Positions 12,081 through 25,700 of a DNA stretch of 64,000 bases are shown here, in pieces. Made by a program: the position numbers and the translations under genes. A model generated the notes under the pieces. That model worked only from the letters and a program-made list of their open reading frames with translations. It was not told the origin of the DNA and ran no database searches. The DNA comes from Siphonodentalium dalli (Eukaryota > Mollusca > Scaphopoda > Gadilida > Siphonodentaliidae): contig CP136069.1 in the NCBI GenBank assembly GCA_032622095.1, positions 39,966,194 to 40,030,193 of the forward strand, given 5' to 3'. Positions within the stretch are counted from its first letter, which is position 1, and each line of letters starts with the position of its first letter.

Positions 12081-12083
12081 TTG

Positions 12084-12305
12084 AACCTTTTCATGATGGC
12101 AGACGTGTTTGTGCATCATTAAAGATCCTGCGCCAGGGTATTCTCTTGGCTTTTCAATTTTTTTTTTACTTTTTCAATTTTTTGAATGCACTGGCTTACA
12201 AGGCGAAGGTAAATATTGTTAGGCCAATGTATTCTCTTATATATGCGAGGCTCCCTATGGGAGACTCACGTAAATAAGAGAATGGATTTGCACAGGGATT
12301 TGCGC
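12084..12305. mobile_element. Two-hairpin TTAA element, first hairpin destroyed
   Basis: Left part AACCTTTTCATGATGGC and one half-arm, then an intact hairpin at 12212-12290. Edge TTAAs are lost. Confidence 0.7.
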
Positions 12306-12720
12306 ATAGCTATCATAATACATGTACATGGTATTGTGGAACATGTTGAGGTAAGAAAAATACCATCTTTGATCCACCAATTAACCCTTTCTATACTAAA
12401 TGGATTCTCCCACTCAGTTATAAAGTATACATTGGAATGGTCTATTATTCATGTGGAGGGGAAATGTTCAGCTAGTATGTTCAAGTTTAACAAACAACTG
12501 TTACTTTTTCTTAATAACATCAATTTGAGCCACCAACATCATAGATAAAAGGTTGCCCGAAATGGTGTCCTTTTAGTAAGGATAGCTTTTGTTTTGTTTA
12601 CTCTGGTCAAAATTCATTGGACCGTGACCAAATTAAAACTTTGCCTTTGTCTTCCTAAATATGAACCACGTACCTAATATAAAGAGAATCAGTCGAATTT
12701 GAACACAATCGTATAACTAA

Positions 12721-13685
12721 CAAGAGCTACGCTGGGCGTGCAATATACGCCCTCTCTTGGGTCGGCGGAAACTGGTAAAAAAGGGGCATAACTGGTAAAA
12801 ATTGGCGGACGGAACTCAAATTTGAACTTGACCTGTGTTTTGGTGGGAGAAAGTAATAAACCAAATTATCATTGAATCCGATAAGCTCTAGTAAAGTTAT
12901 CATCCGGACAACAAATTTCAGGGATTTTCTAAGTCAAATTACGTCAAATAAGGGGCATAACTCCGGTGAAAATTGGCGGACGGAACCCAAATTCGAACTT
13001 GAGCTGTCTTTTCTCCTAATAAACCCACATACCAAATTTGATTGAAATCGGTTCACTCTAACTAAAGTTATCATCCGGACAACAAATTTCAGGGATTTTC
13101 TAAGTCATCCGGAAACCAGGTCAAATTACGTCAAAAAAGGGGCCATAACTCTCGCAAAAATTATCGGATTAAAACGAAATTCGGACTTGAGCTGTATTTC
13201 GATATATGTAATCCGGGTTTTGCGTATAAACATTCCAAAATCGAGTTATCATCCGGAAACCAAAAAACATAAGAAAAACAGAATTTTCTGAGTCGAAAAA
13301 GGGGCATAACTCTGCCAAAAATGGTCGAACAGAACCCAAGTTCGAACTTGACCTGTGTTTTGGTGGGAGAAAGTAATATACCAAATTTGGATTCATTCCG
13401 ATAAACTATACTAAAGTTATCATCCGGACAACAAATTTCAAGGATTTTCTAAGTCAAAAAACGTTAAATAAGGGGCATAACTCCGGTGAAAATTGGCGGG
13501 CGGAACCCAAATTCGAACTTTAACTTACTTTTCGGCTAATAAACCCACATACCAAATTTTACTAATTTTGGTTCACTCTAACTAAAGTTATCATCCGGAC
13601 AACAGGTTAACGGACGGACGGACGCCCGCCCGGACAGACGGACCAATACTATAATACGGCCTTTTTTTCAAAAGGGCGTATAAAA
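12721..13685. repeat. Mollusc-type GGGGCATAACTC repeat, multi-unit element
   Basis: About five tandem units of 180-200 bp, each with GGGGCATAACTC, AAATTGGCGGACGGAAC and AAAGTTATCATCCGGA. Bounded by CAAGAG...ATACGCCCT on the left and CGGACGGACGG...AGGGCGTATA on the right. No open frame of interest. Confidence 0.85.
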
Positions 13686-13880
13686 AGCCAAAATAAACGG
13701 CAAATTTTAAGTTGACAAGGAACATAACTCTGGCAGAAATGGGCAGATTAAACCCAAATTTGAACTTTACCTGTATCTTCATGTGGTTAATCCACATACC
13801 AAATTTATAAACAATCAGATTATAAAAACTAAAATTATCATCCGGAAATCAAAATAATCGGCAAATTCTAAAAAATAATT
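13686..13880. repeat. GGGGCATAACTC repeat fragment
   Basis: One decayed unit (AAGGAACATAACTCTGGCAG..., TTATCATCCGGA). Confidence 0.7.
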
Positions 13881-14129
13881 TGGGGGACAAAAATCAGCAG
13901 GACCCCACCAAAATCATATCACATTAGCATGACCATTTCACTGCGGGTGAAATTTGGGGAGACCTGATGGTAATGGAGTGGTCTTTGTCATGGTAATAAT
14001 AGTATATATAGCATCTTGGTGCATTAAGTGCTATCTAATAAAATCATCCAATATACAACTAATTCAGTGAAAGACCAAGTCAGTGACAACCAAAACACGA
14101 TAGGCTAAAATGTTGATGTGGTCAGATTT

Positions 14130-14810
14130 TGTTAAAAATGAACATGGTATAAATATACAAGAAATGAATGATATGGCATCAGTTCATACTGAAAATAATA
14201 AATAAACAAAGTGACATAGAGGATCTCCAACGAGTTATGTTAGGATATAAGATTTTATGAAACAAGTTTGATAAATTTGATTCACAACGAGTCATAGACG
14301 AGTTGTGAATCAAATTTATGAAATGAGTTTCATAAATTCTTATATCCCAACATAACGAGTTGAAGATATTGTATATCACATGAAAAAAACTAGAGCTTTA
14401 TGCCTTTTTAACAAATCAAAATCTTTAAAAGAAGCTGAAAAATGCATGTTTAAATGCATACATGCACAGCGGTGGCTGAGACATTTCACAACTGTATACG
14501 TCAGTATTGCGCACTCTGCCTTGAAACATATAGTCCCCCAAATTTTCTTCTTCATTTTTGTGCCTATTTTCGTTAGCACAACGAAGTTGGACAATAATTG
14601 AACTTTAATGAACAAAGCAATCATTTTGCAATGTCTGTTATTGGTGTCAAGCACGGCTTTTCTAAATAGTATTAATCTGCATGGTAATTTACTTGGCGCA
14701 ATGCCAAGTATCACAGGAAGCACGTGGCAATTACCCACTAGTGAGAGATAAGAATATATCTAATGGATTTTTCAATGATATTATAGTGGTTTCATGTGAT
14801 ATATGATTAT
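14130..14810. repeat. Inverted-repeat region
   Basis: A hairpin at 14240-14352 (GGATATAAGATTTTATGAAA / inverse) with TATATCACATGAAA at 14371 and its inverse at 14790. Open frames at 14376-14738 show no domain and are probably chance. Confidence 0.55.
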
Positions 14811-15239
14811 ATTAATCTATATGCCTAGATGGGAATACGTTTGAAGTTGTCACCTGAACTTTACTAATATGTCTTACAAATTTTAAATTTCATTATTTTT
14901 ATATTACATGTTTATGATAGACACCAATGTATTGTGGTTTATTTAAACTAATAAATCAATCATCTATTATATATCAGATTTATGGAGGCAACCAGTTAAA
15001 AATATACATTGGAATGGTCTATTATCATCTGGAGATGTTTTCAGAAAAATTAGCAGAAGACAGATAATACAAGTGCTGAAGGATTCCTAATTATTGGAGG
15101 GATAATTAGTTCAACAAACATCGGTCATTTGTTTAACTTATTATTTGAACATTTCCTAAGGGATAACTACTCATCTATAAGTAATAATAAAAGGTCGGTA
15201 GACCTCATGTCCGCCTCTAAGTGTCGGCTTGATACGACC

Positions 15240-15735
15240 ATTGTTTGCACATAAAAACCTGTATTTAGTGCTAGTAAACCTACATACCAAATTTTATTTC
15301 ATTCAGTACACATTTACTAAAGTTATCACCCCGAAACCTCAAATTGGCAAAAATTCTAAGTAAAAAAGGGACATAACTCTGGTGAAAATTGGCGGGCGGA
15401 ACCCGAATTCGAACTTGACCTGTGTTTTGCTGGGAGAATGACACATACCAACTTTGGTTCAGATCAAATAATCCAAACTGGAGTTATCGGTCGGAAACCA
15501 AAAATGTTAACAGACGGTCAAATTCTAAGTCGAAAAGGGGGCATAACTCTGGTGAAAATTGGCGGACGGAACCAGAATTCGAACTTGACCTGTCTATTCT
15601 GCTAGTAAACCCACATACCAAATTTAATTTAATTTGGTTCACTCTAACTAAAGTTATCATCTGGAAACCTCGGACGCACGCACGGACAGGCTGATTATAA
15701 TAGTCCTCCGAACCCGTTGGGTCGGCGGACAATAA
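15240..15735. repeat. GGGGCATAACTC repeat element
   Basis: Units with GGGACATAACTCTGGTG and TTATCGGTCGGAAACC end in CGGACGCACGCACGGACAGG then CCCGTTGGGTCGGCGGAC. Confidence 0.8.
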
Positions 15736-15900
15736 TAATAATAATGGTGCTTATATAATGCCTTTCCCGGCGAGGGCCATAAGCGCTTCACATTATTACC
15801 CCAGCTGTTGAGTAATGCCGACTCTTCTGCATGCTGCCATCTTACAGGCACTTCACAAGAGCAGCTTACACTTACCCAACAACCAGGTCCCTATTTCTCA
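15735..15900 (-). repeat. SINE-like fragment with (AAT)n
   Basis: AATAATAATAATAATGGTGC followed by CCTTTCCCGGCGAGGGCC and AAGCGCTTCACATTATTACC, a pattern seen at the tails of short interspersed repeats. A related end (GTGCTATATAAATCTAAT) is at 20235-20300. Confidence 0.55.
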
Positions 15901-15904
15901 TCTA

Positions 15905-16209
15905 GGTACAGTACTGGAGCTTCCTAAAATTTTGCGAAAACACTGTGCCAATGCATTCTGTTATATATGCGAGTCTCCCATAGGGAGCCTTGCATATATA
16001 AGAGAATGCATTGGCCTAACAATATTTACCTTGACCTTGTAAGCCAGTGCATTCTCTTATATATGCGAGGCTACCATAGGGAGACTCGCATATATAAGAG
16101 AATGCACTGGCTTACAAGGTCAAGGAAATAGCCTCACATATATAAGAGAATGCACTGGCACATGATCTTTAATGCTGCATCAGCGCACCTCCTGTCATGA
16201 AAGTGTTAA
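15905..16209. mobile_element. Two-hairpin TTAA element (A1) with extra arm
   Basis: Right edge TCATGAAAGTGTTAA. Two hairpins plus a duplicated half-arm (16125-16158), so it is longer than its sisters. Left edge lost. Confidence 0.85.
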
Positions 16210-16622
16210 AGCACTTTACAGGCATTGATTGGCCATTTGTCAGATTCAAGGTCATTCCAGGTTTTCAATATACCCTTACCCACAATAAAGGTGATGTGGA
16301 GTGGATATAAATTATGATGATCAAGATTTATGTTTGTAGAAAGGCGTTACTGGCAAAAAAGGTTCAATAAGGTCACGCAAAGTCAATTTCTCCATTTCTG
16401 AGGCCGAGCACATGGTCACGAAACTCGGCGTGTGCAACTTTTTTTATAAAATATAAAATCGCGCACATGCATGCTTTTCAGAATGTTTTTACCTGAGAAA
16501 TGAAAATTTACTTTGCATGGCCAAATTAAGAACAATCAGTGCAAGAAATTTTTCCCTCTGAGTAGTTGACTTGTGTTCAGACTGTCTCATCATATTTCGG
16601 TCTAATTTTGGATCTAACTCAA

Positions 16623-16756
16623 CTAGCTTGTTGGGAGATTTTCCAGTGGCATAGCAAACTTGAAGTCTTCGGGGAACAGTGAATGTATCTTTGGGTACAT
16701 TAGTTTGTAGGACTGTTTGATTGTTATTTCAGCTACTCCAGCAATATCTCCTATAT
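16623..16756 (-). CDS. GTF2B: GTF2B exon 10 (terminal)
   Basis: Completes Asp273 and encodes [20 protein letters not shown] through LENLPTS with stop TAG at 16625..16623. The acceptor is TATATTTTCAG-like and follows a 43-bp minisatellite. I see no clear AATAAA signal in the next 200 nt. Confidence 0.96.
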
Positions 16757-19700
16757 CTGAAAATAAAGAAAGACACCGACCATAAACGATAAATACGTAA
16801 TACACAGAAACACACTAAGCATTAACGATAGATACCGTAATATACAGAAACACATCGACCATTAACGATAGCTACCATAATATACAGACATTCACCAACC
16901 ATAAACGATAGATACCGTAATATACAGAAACGCACCAATCATAAATGATAGCTACCGTAATATACAGAAAACTAAGAACCATAAACAATAGATATCGTAA
17001 TGTACAGAAACACACCAACCATAAACAATAGCTACCAAAATATACAGAAACACGCGGACCATTAATGATAACTACCTTAATTTACATTTCAACTGCATTT
17101 GTTTTCTTTGAATGTGATTTTGCTTTATTGACTGACACCTGGTAGCTATATTTTATTTTGGATCTGGATCCAAATCATTTCGGCCAATTATTTGGGCCAT
17201 TTCTTAATTTGTTTGGTCATTCTTCAGAAAATTTGGTGAAATTGAAAAATCTAAATTTAGGATCATTGAGAAAACGGAAACTAAAAAAAAACAAAAAATT
17301 AAATAAACATTCACAAAAGTAAAGACATTAAAATAAGTCTAGGCGGTATGGTATACCAACATAAATGTGCACCGATTTGTTTATTATTTGTAATGGTGTA
17401 TCCGACCTGACAATTTATAAACCAAAAGTACCTTTCTGGGATTTCTTGTGCTCTGATGCTTGACTAGCCATATATATCGCTGCAGCAGCAACTGAGATAG
17501 GGCTGCGACTGGAAGAGAAATTGTTTATCACAATAGCTGTGTTTAACCCTTTCAGTGCCAGGTCCGATTTTTGTATAAACCCATATACCCTGTGCCAATG
17601 CATTCTCTTATAAATGTGAGTCGACCATAGGTCGCCTCGCATATATAAGAGAATGCATTGGCCTAACAATTTTTCATCATTTGTTATTATTTTTTACAAT
17701 TTTTTACAATTTTAATAATTTTTTCTTATATTCTTTAGCAGACATATTTTGTAGGTTCAGTGCCAGTGTATCTTACGTTTTTCATGGGCATCAAAATTAT
17801 TACTATGAATACTTGGTGATAGTTTTGAGTTATAACATGCCCCTAAGGTTTTATCCAGTTTGTTTTTAAATTCGCTATAGCATGCATAAGCATACCCAAA
17901 TAAAATTCAACCCAAAAAAATAAATTATTTTTTTTAGGGCCGATTTTACAGACCGTAAATTAGGGCCGATGAGATCGGCCCCTGGCACTGAAAGGGTTAA
18001 TATGTCTCTGCCACGGTCTCTAAGAAAAATCACATGGACAGTCACCCTCCTAATATTAAGTGACCTTTTTCTAAATAGCCTTCTTGAACATATATAGCAT
18101 GTTAAAGGGTCTAGCCAGGTAACAGAAATTAGCTACACAAATATCAATTGTACTAAAATGTACCCACATAAATGGTGCTGGTGAGAGCAAGCCTTGAAAT
18201 AGTGTGTCTGTCATTTGCAGAATGAGGTCCCCAGAGGGTGAATTTAGTGATGCTACCCCGCATAGCGGGCTAGCATCACCAAATTCACCCTCTGGGGAGC
18301 TCATTCTGCTTACACATCAGCAGAATGAGGTACCCAGAGGGTGAATTTGGTGATGCTAGCCCACTATGCGGGGTAGCATCACTAAATTGACCCTCTGGGG
18401 ACCTCATTCTGCAAATGACACACACTATTTCAAGGCTTGGGTGAGAGTGGATGGATGGACGGATGCCCCGACACTGCTGATTTCTATAGTACCCTGAATG
18501 TTTTTCTCGGAGGACAAAAAGGGGCATTATGGTTGGACCGGATCCAAATTCAAACTTGATTGGGACTTTCTCATATGAAGGCCACATGCAAAGTTTCATG
18601 AAATTCTGTCAAAATAATATTCAAGTTACCATCCAGACAAGAAATGTTTCAGAAACATGCACAAATGGACAGCCAAATGGACACACGCACAAACGGACAG
18701 ACACCGCTCATTTCTGGAGTCCTCCTAAATTTTTTTTCGGGAGACATTATAGCTGTGTAACATGACTTGCATTCTGATGATACATTATCTACAACTTACC
18801 CAGCTACGAGGTCCATCTCCACAGCTTTCTTTGCAATACATGTTGCAGCCTTCTGCACAGAGATCGGCAGTTGAAGATTGGAGCAGAAACGAGACTAAAA
18901 TGTAATAAAACACTATAATTAATAACTTCAGCTATGATCGTCAAAGTAAACAGTCTCTTTAAGAAGCCGCAAAATAATTTTACAATATTTACCATGAATA
19001 CTATAGTAGAGTATGCATGTGCCGAAGCTCGCGCGTGATTTCATTAGTTTTTGGCATAACGGATCACTTAACAGATCAGAGGTCAATGACATGTTGACAA
19101 GTTTCCCATGCATTGTCAAACTCAACTATTGTTGAAAAACTGAATACAGGCGATATATCCATAAGTTACCATAACTCATTTTACTCATCGCAATATAGGA
19201 CACATCATCTTCGAGTTTTTATCAGTCAACGATATTCTTTTGCATCTTGTTGTATTTATAACTATTTCTAAATACTACGATTCTCACACAAATTTACTGC
19301 GCCAGGAATGCACTCCATATTTAGAAATGGTTTGTTACGTCATGTTGGGAATGCTGCATCGTTGTAGAAATGAAATTTATTGGCCACTTCTAGAGACATA
19401 CATCTGTTAGGATTATCTTCGTCTTTTTAAAGAGACTGCAAAGTAAATACCTGACTTCTCAGGCAATTATATGTGGAACATTGGATGAGAGAGTGACCCT
19501 TTTTATTTTTATCCCAAAAATTCTGGATGTGGATAGATGTATAAAATAGAATCCTACTACTTTCCTGGTTACCTATAAAATCTATCCTCTAATGTCTTTT
19601 AGCCATTCAGATTATGAATGTAAGATTTCTTATTTAAAACCAGAATGATGCCGTGATGCACACATCTTGTACATGTAGTCACACTTTGAATCCTTACAGC

Positions 19701-22700
19701 ATGCAATGCTTACAGAACTGAACATTTATTTGTTTAATATTCAAGCAATCAGACTTTAGATTTTTAAGTGAGCTATGGCATCTGAGCAACTATAATCTCT
19801 TGTGACTTAACAACACACAACAGCAAAATAAATGATGTCATGTTTCCAGCGTGAGGAAAGAAACTGCTTCGTTATATATTTTGGATCTGTGGTCTGTGTG
19901 TCAAACTTATCTTCACTGTCACACGAGACAAGTCCGCAGCCCATCAGTGAATTTCGCAACAGTGGCTTGGCAGAATTGAGCGATGTGCAATTGTCGGATT
20001 GTATGCTGTTCAAATATCATGCCAAGTTGTGACCCATGAGCATGGTCGCCCGTATTGTGACTATTTCAAACCACTCATGTGTTAAAAGAGTACTCGGTGG
20101 GTGTTGATGGATCTTGTCAGCATGATTAATCATGATGCGCACACATATGTATTACAGCTCGGATTGTATCCTCCTCAGAGGCTGGACCAAATAAATTGGA
20201 ACCACTGTGCCCTATCACCGGGGATAATAATATGCATGGAGCGTCTTTGAGCACAATGGTGGATTAAGTGCTATATAAATCTAATTACACTATTATTATT
20301 ATATTGACATAGCATAAAATGATTATTAAAAGCTCCAATGTCTGCGAGTTTAACTTGTGCAAATCGCTAGTATCAAGGCTGGCTTTACTTGATATGCACA
20401 ACATATTTTCTCTTAGTTTTCAAGTCATTCAATATTTGTGGTGTCGTATTATTTGGAGCATTTTTTTTTTTCACGAAAATGTTCTAAATGTATGAGCTTA
20501 TAGATATTAAAGGTATGAGCTTACCTTAGAAAATTTTCGAAAAAAAAAAATGCTCTAAATGCTTATCTTTGACCTACGATAGCACACTTCACTTCAAAGG
20601 TAAGCAAGCTCTATACAGCGCTCCTCAAATTTCCGAAATGGTATGACTGAACAGGTGATTTACCATGAAGTCCCCGGTTGTGATCAGTTCTATTCTCGTC
20701 TCCAGGTTCTTTAATATTAGCTTGAACACTCTGCCAATTTCCTTCTTTGACACTTTAGATACAGCACATATTTCTGTAAAAATAGAAACAATAGATGATA
20801 TTACATCAATTTGTCACTGTCAGTTATGTGCACAAAAGACATCCCATACAATATTACTCTCACCTGCCGAATAATGATGCAGGCCGAATTATAGTGCAGG
20901 GCTCTATTTTCGGCTGAAATTAATAATAGCGCAGGCAATTTCATTATATGTCTCATTGCATAATAATAGTGCAGATTTGTATTTTTGACTGAAATTAAAT
21001 AATCATGCATGCACTATTATTTGGCAGGTGAGAGTAGATCAAATGTCACTTCCATACACCATAACAAACAAATTGACATACTGGCATACTAATATGATAT
21101 AAATACGTTAGATAAGTATTGAAGAAACCAGAAATGGTTTGGATTGTTTTAAGACGCCAATTGCTTATAAATGCACATGGGACAAATATACCAATATTCA
21201 GGGTTTCTACTTTGGGTTCACGCCTGGAAATAGTGTGAATGAAATTTGCAGAATGAGGTTCCCAGCAGGTGACATTAGTGATGCTATCCCACGCGGCATG
21301 CTAGCTACACCAAGTTCACCCTCTAGGAACCTCATTCTGCTTCGGCGTCAACTGCTATGGGAGACCTAGAATCAGATTGAAGCTCTCCAGTTGAAGTTGG
21401 TGATGTTCACCCATTAGTCACGTCGATTATTGATGTTATCTTCTGCAAATTAGGGGATATAGAAACTGTGGGGAATAGGACCTTTACACTCTCTGGGAAG
21501 AAAATCTTTAGTCCATGCAACTAAAAGTACTGTGAGTATCTACATGTAGTATTAGTAAATCAGCCAATAATTTAAGCCCAATTTCTGAACATCTATCATA
21601 ATATAAGTAAATAAAGTCAAGGAATAGATGAATCAGGTTACCTTCCCTGTGTGTGGATGAATCAGGTTACCTTCCCTGTGTGTGGATGAATCAGGTTAAC
21701 GTCCCTGTGTGTGGATGAATCAGGTTACCTTCCCTGTGTGTGGATGAATCCGGTTACCTTCCCTGTGTGTGGATGAATCAGGTTACCTTCCCTGTGTGTG
21801 GATGAATCAGGTTACCTTCCCTGTGTGTGGATAAATCAGATTACCTTCCTTGTGTGTGGATGAATCAGGTTACCTTCCCTGTGTGTGGATGAATCAGGTT
21901 ACCTTCCCTGTGTGTGGATGAATCAGGTTACCTTCCCTGTGTGTGGATGAATCAGGTTACCTTCCCTGTGTGTGGATGACAAATCTGCGCTTATTGGGAT
22001 TTGAACAAGCTTCGCCATTTAGCTGGATGGCATCATGAGCATTACCAACTGAGTCACTGGCGACCCCAGGTGAATGAAAAAGTCATTCACCAATTTTCAA
22101 ACAGTATCAGAAGTATGTGATAGTATACAAATAAATAGACTAATTTGTGGACATCAATGGAGAAGAAACAAACCTTTAAATGTTCGAGGAACTCCCTCTT
22201 GTCGGCAAGCTATATATAAACAGGCTGAAGCGATGGCGTCATTGCTCCGCCCTCTCAAGGCTTTCCCATCATGCACTTGTTTGAACAATGTGTTCCCTCT
22301 GTCCTGAAAAAGTAACCCAGATAATAAAGAATAAAAAACACGAAAGTTAATAATTCGGTCAAATTGGGAGCATGTGTTTTCGATTTATTTAATTAACATG
22401 GTAACCTGTAGAAATTCAGACAAGAAAACAATATGAGAGACATAATACAATGATCCCAAGAGTCACATCACATTATCACTCAATAACAAACACCAAATGA
22501 CATTCAATTATAATATTTATATAGCTTCTTCCTTACTCATTTCCACAAAATCAGTTTAAATTATTCTTATGGGTGCCATGATTAATCGTACAATCGATGA
22601 ACCATTGATAAAGCCGATAATCGATTACCATTTCCATCGTCGATTAATCTGTTATTTCGGACGTCGAAAAATGCCAGGTATTATTGAATACCATGTCTGT

Positions 22701-25700
22701 TTTACACAGTTTAATGTACAACCGAGGGGTTAACAACCTTTGATTGCATATCAAAGACATTCCTACAATATGAGTACTACTGATATGTTGCAAACAGTCG
22801 GCAATTCATTTGATGATGCGACATAAGTTACTCTTCAGGTCGTTGTATATTCTACACTGCAGTGCAGTTTTGAATTGCAGTATGGCGATGTTGCTGTATA
22901 TTTCTACAAGAAAGGCTGCACCACCGTATGTGAAATGTGCTGACTGTCATCGTATTCAATGGGGAGTTGATTGATGATTCAAATACTTAACTTGTTGAGT
23001 CCTGTAATTTAAGAGTGGGGCCCACCTTTGTGATTGTTATCCACGCTCTTATAGTTTCCATAACATTAGATTCCTTTTTTTTTTAAACCGCCGGCGGTCC
23101 GTCGTGCATTCCTACTTTTAATTTGTTTGTATGTTTGGCTATTCATAATACTGAACTCAAATATTATAACCATGACAACGCCGAGAACTGTGTTGGTATT
23201 GAATACATTGTGCTTATTAGTCATTACTGGTGGCTTATAATCCACTTTATTAACATAACAATTACATCAGGCGATGCCTGAACAACCAGCAACAGCAGTT
23301 AACCAGCACCTAGCCAATAGGCCATTTTATGGAATACTTCCACTGATGATATTAATATTAGGTACGATTAATCGATTATAGTTGATTATTAATGACCGAT
23401 TATTGATTATTAAAATAACAATCGTGGCACCTCTAATCATTCTTATTTCTGTTATCTGAAATCTGTCTACAGTATGGAGATTATACCACACAGCACAGTA
23501 GGTCAGCCTAATAATCTACCTCTGAATTATCAATTGATTAATCTATGGTTATGCGTTTAAAAAAGTATGCCGAATAATACTACCAACCACAATAAGTCGT
23601 CAATACTTGAAATAAGTTAATTTTGTTGGGGTATCACATGCATGACCCAATTGACAAGCCTTCAAAGAGTGTGTCTGTCATTTAGAGAATGAGGCCCCCA
23701 GAGGGTGAATTTAGTGATGCTATCCCACACAGCAGGCTAACATCACCAAATTCACCCTCTTGGGACCTCATTCTGCTTAGGCCTTATCTTCTGGGAAATA
23801 TATATAGTCTCAAATTAACAATATTTTAGTTATTTTTTCCCTTCTGGGAAGTTTCTATATCTATGGGTGAACATCACTAACTTCTACTGGGGAAACTTCA
23901 ATCAGATCCCAGGTCTGCCACAGCAGTAGAGGTCTAAGCAGAATGAGGTTCTCAGAGGGTGAATTTGGTGATGCTAGCCCACTTTGCAGGATAGCGTCAA
24001 TAAATTCACCCTCTGGGGTCCTCATTCTGCAAATGAAAATACCCAGTATTTCAAGGCTTGACAAGCAATGAACATGATTTGGTATAAAAAGCATGGGCTA
24101 TGCAGGATACAGGCTATGTAAAAAATTTACTTACACAGATCATCTTTGGTAGATTCAATCTTTCACCCATCTGTCCCATTTCACGGAATGCATTCACCAA
24201 TACTCTGTCAGAGCTGCTCAGCTGAAATTAACATAAAAATTGACAAATGAGGGGCCAATCATGGCCAGCGAATGTGATATACATACTAGTAGATAGATAT
24301 ATCAGATTTATGGAGGCATGGATAACAGTCCATTCAAATGTGCTTGCTTCACTGATCATGAACATATTCTAATTTCTTATTGAAATGGCCATGTATCAAA
24401 CGGCACATTGAGATGTCTCTCAACTCAGATCAAATAAAATAGGTCCCGATTTTCATCCATGTTGGGGTTCGTACATGCACTAATCTCGTCTAGCACAGAC
24501 TGCGATGATCTTATCCACGACCCAACTACCTCAGCTATGGGGACATCTTTAAAAAGGAAGCCTTTTCACCAATAGTTGGGAAGCGTCTGAACATGGGTTT
24601 GATTATTGATACAGAACGGATCTACCATTATATTTGAGCAGCACAGTGTACTCCTAGATAGATAACAACAGAAATAAACATGACACCCGAGTACTGTTAT
24701 AGACCATTCCCAGGTGACTATTATCGCGATTAACATTGCATGACGTCGACATGACTATTGTCGCATTTAACGTCACTAAATTCACCCTCTGGGAACCTCA
24801 TTCTGCAAATGACAAGCACACTAAACTCAGGCTTGACTAGTTAAGACTAAATATGACCGCTTGGTGAGGATCTATTTGAGTATACAGTTTTGCCTCCAGT
24901 TTTGTAACTAGCGTATTTGAACACTCACTAAAATCAAATATGACCTGCTATTCGTCCCAAGTTAACCTTAACTTATGACCACTTACTGTTCGTCTGTTTG
25001 AGTATACAGGTTTACCAAACTCATCGGTTGCTGTTGAGGAGTCTATAGCTATATTTGTTGACAAATCACCTCCACTCAGCAACGAGTTCTGAAAATATAT
25101 TAAAATTAAGATATAATTACATTGTGTATGGTCTCTGGCTAATTTTTATGAAGCTAATGGCACCTTACATTAAATTCTGTTCGAGAAAATAACCAACATG
25201 AGCTGGTTGAAGTTTCTATCTTGGTAAATATAGAATTTCATATGCATTATTTTATATAATTGTAATCAAAAATGGAAAGCAAATGGGAAAATTGTTGCTA
25301 ATTTGTGAACGTTAGGGAAATTGGCAAACTATGGCGATTTCCATACTGAAATGAATGAAACTCGGTGGTTCCTAATATATCCATTGCAGCATAATATACC
25401 AATCATGTCAGAATATAAGGGGACATCGATATCCATGTATGTACCTCTTTAATATTTATAGCAGCACATGGCTCAGTCAGCATATTTCATTTGCCCCATA
25501 TATATTAAAATTTATGTAATGTTATACGCAATCTTTTTATGGCCACTATATAGGCCCATACATATAATATATGTACATATGTTTAATGAAGTAATTTATA
25601 GTAGGACATACACGTATAAATACTGGCGTAAGTGTGCACAACTTGCCAAGATGATATGCTATTTGCAATTGACAAGATCGGGCTAATCATCAGCATCTAA

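Noticed and set aside
14376-14738. 120-codon minus-strand frame
   Set aside because: Lies in an inverted-repeat region, has no domain, no splice or start context, and a competing frame on the other strand.
21627-21979. CRISPR-like array
   Set aside because: Units are contiguous 29-bp repeats with no unique spacers, in a eukaryotic intron.
21985-22070. Functional tRNA gene on the minus strand
   Set aside because: A and B box-like sequences exist but stems do not pair; a SINE head is more likely.
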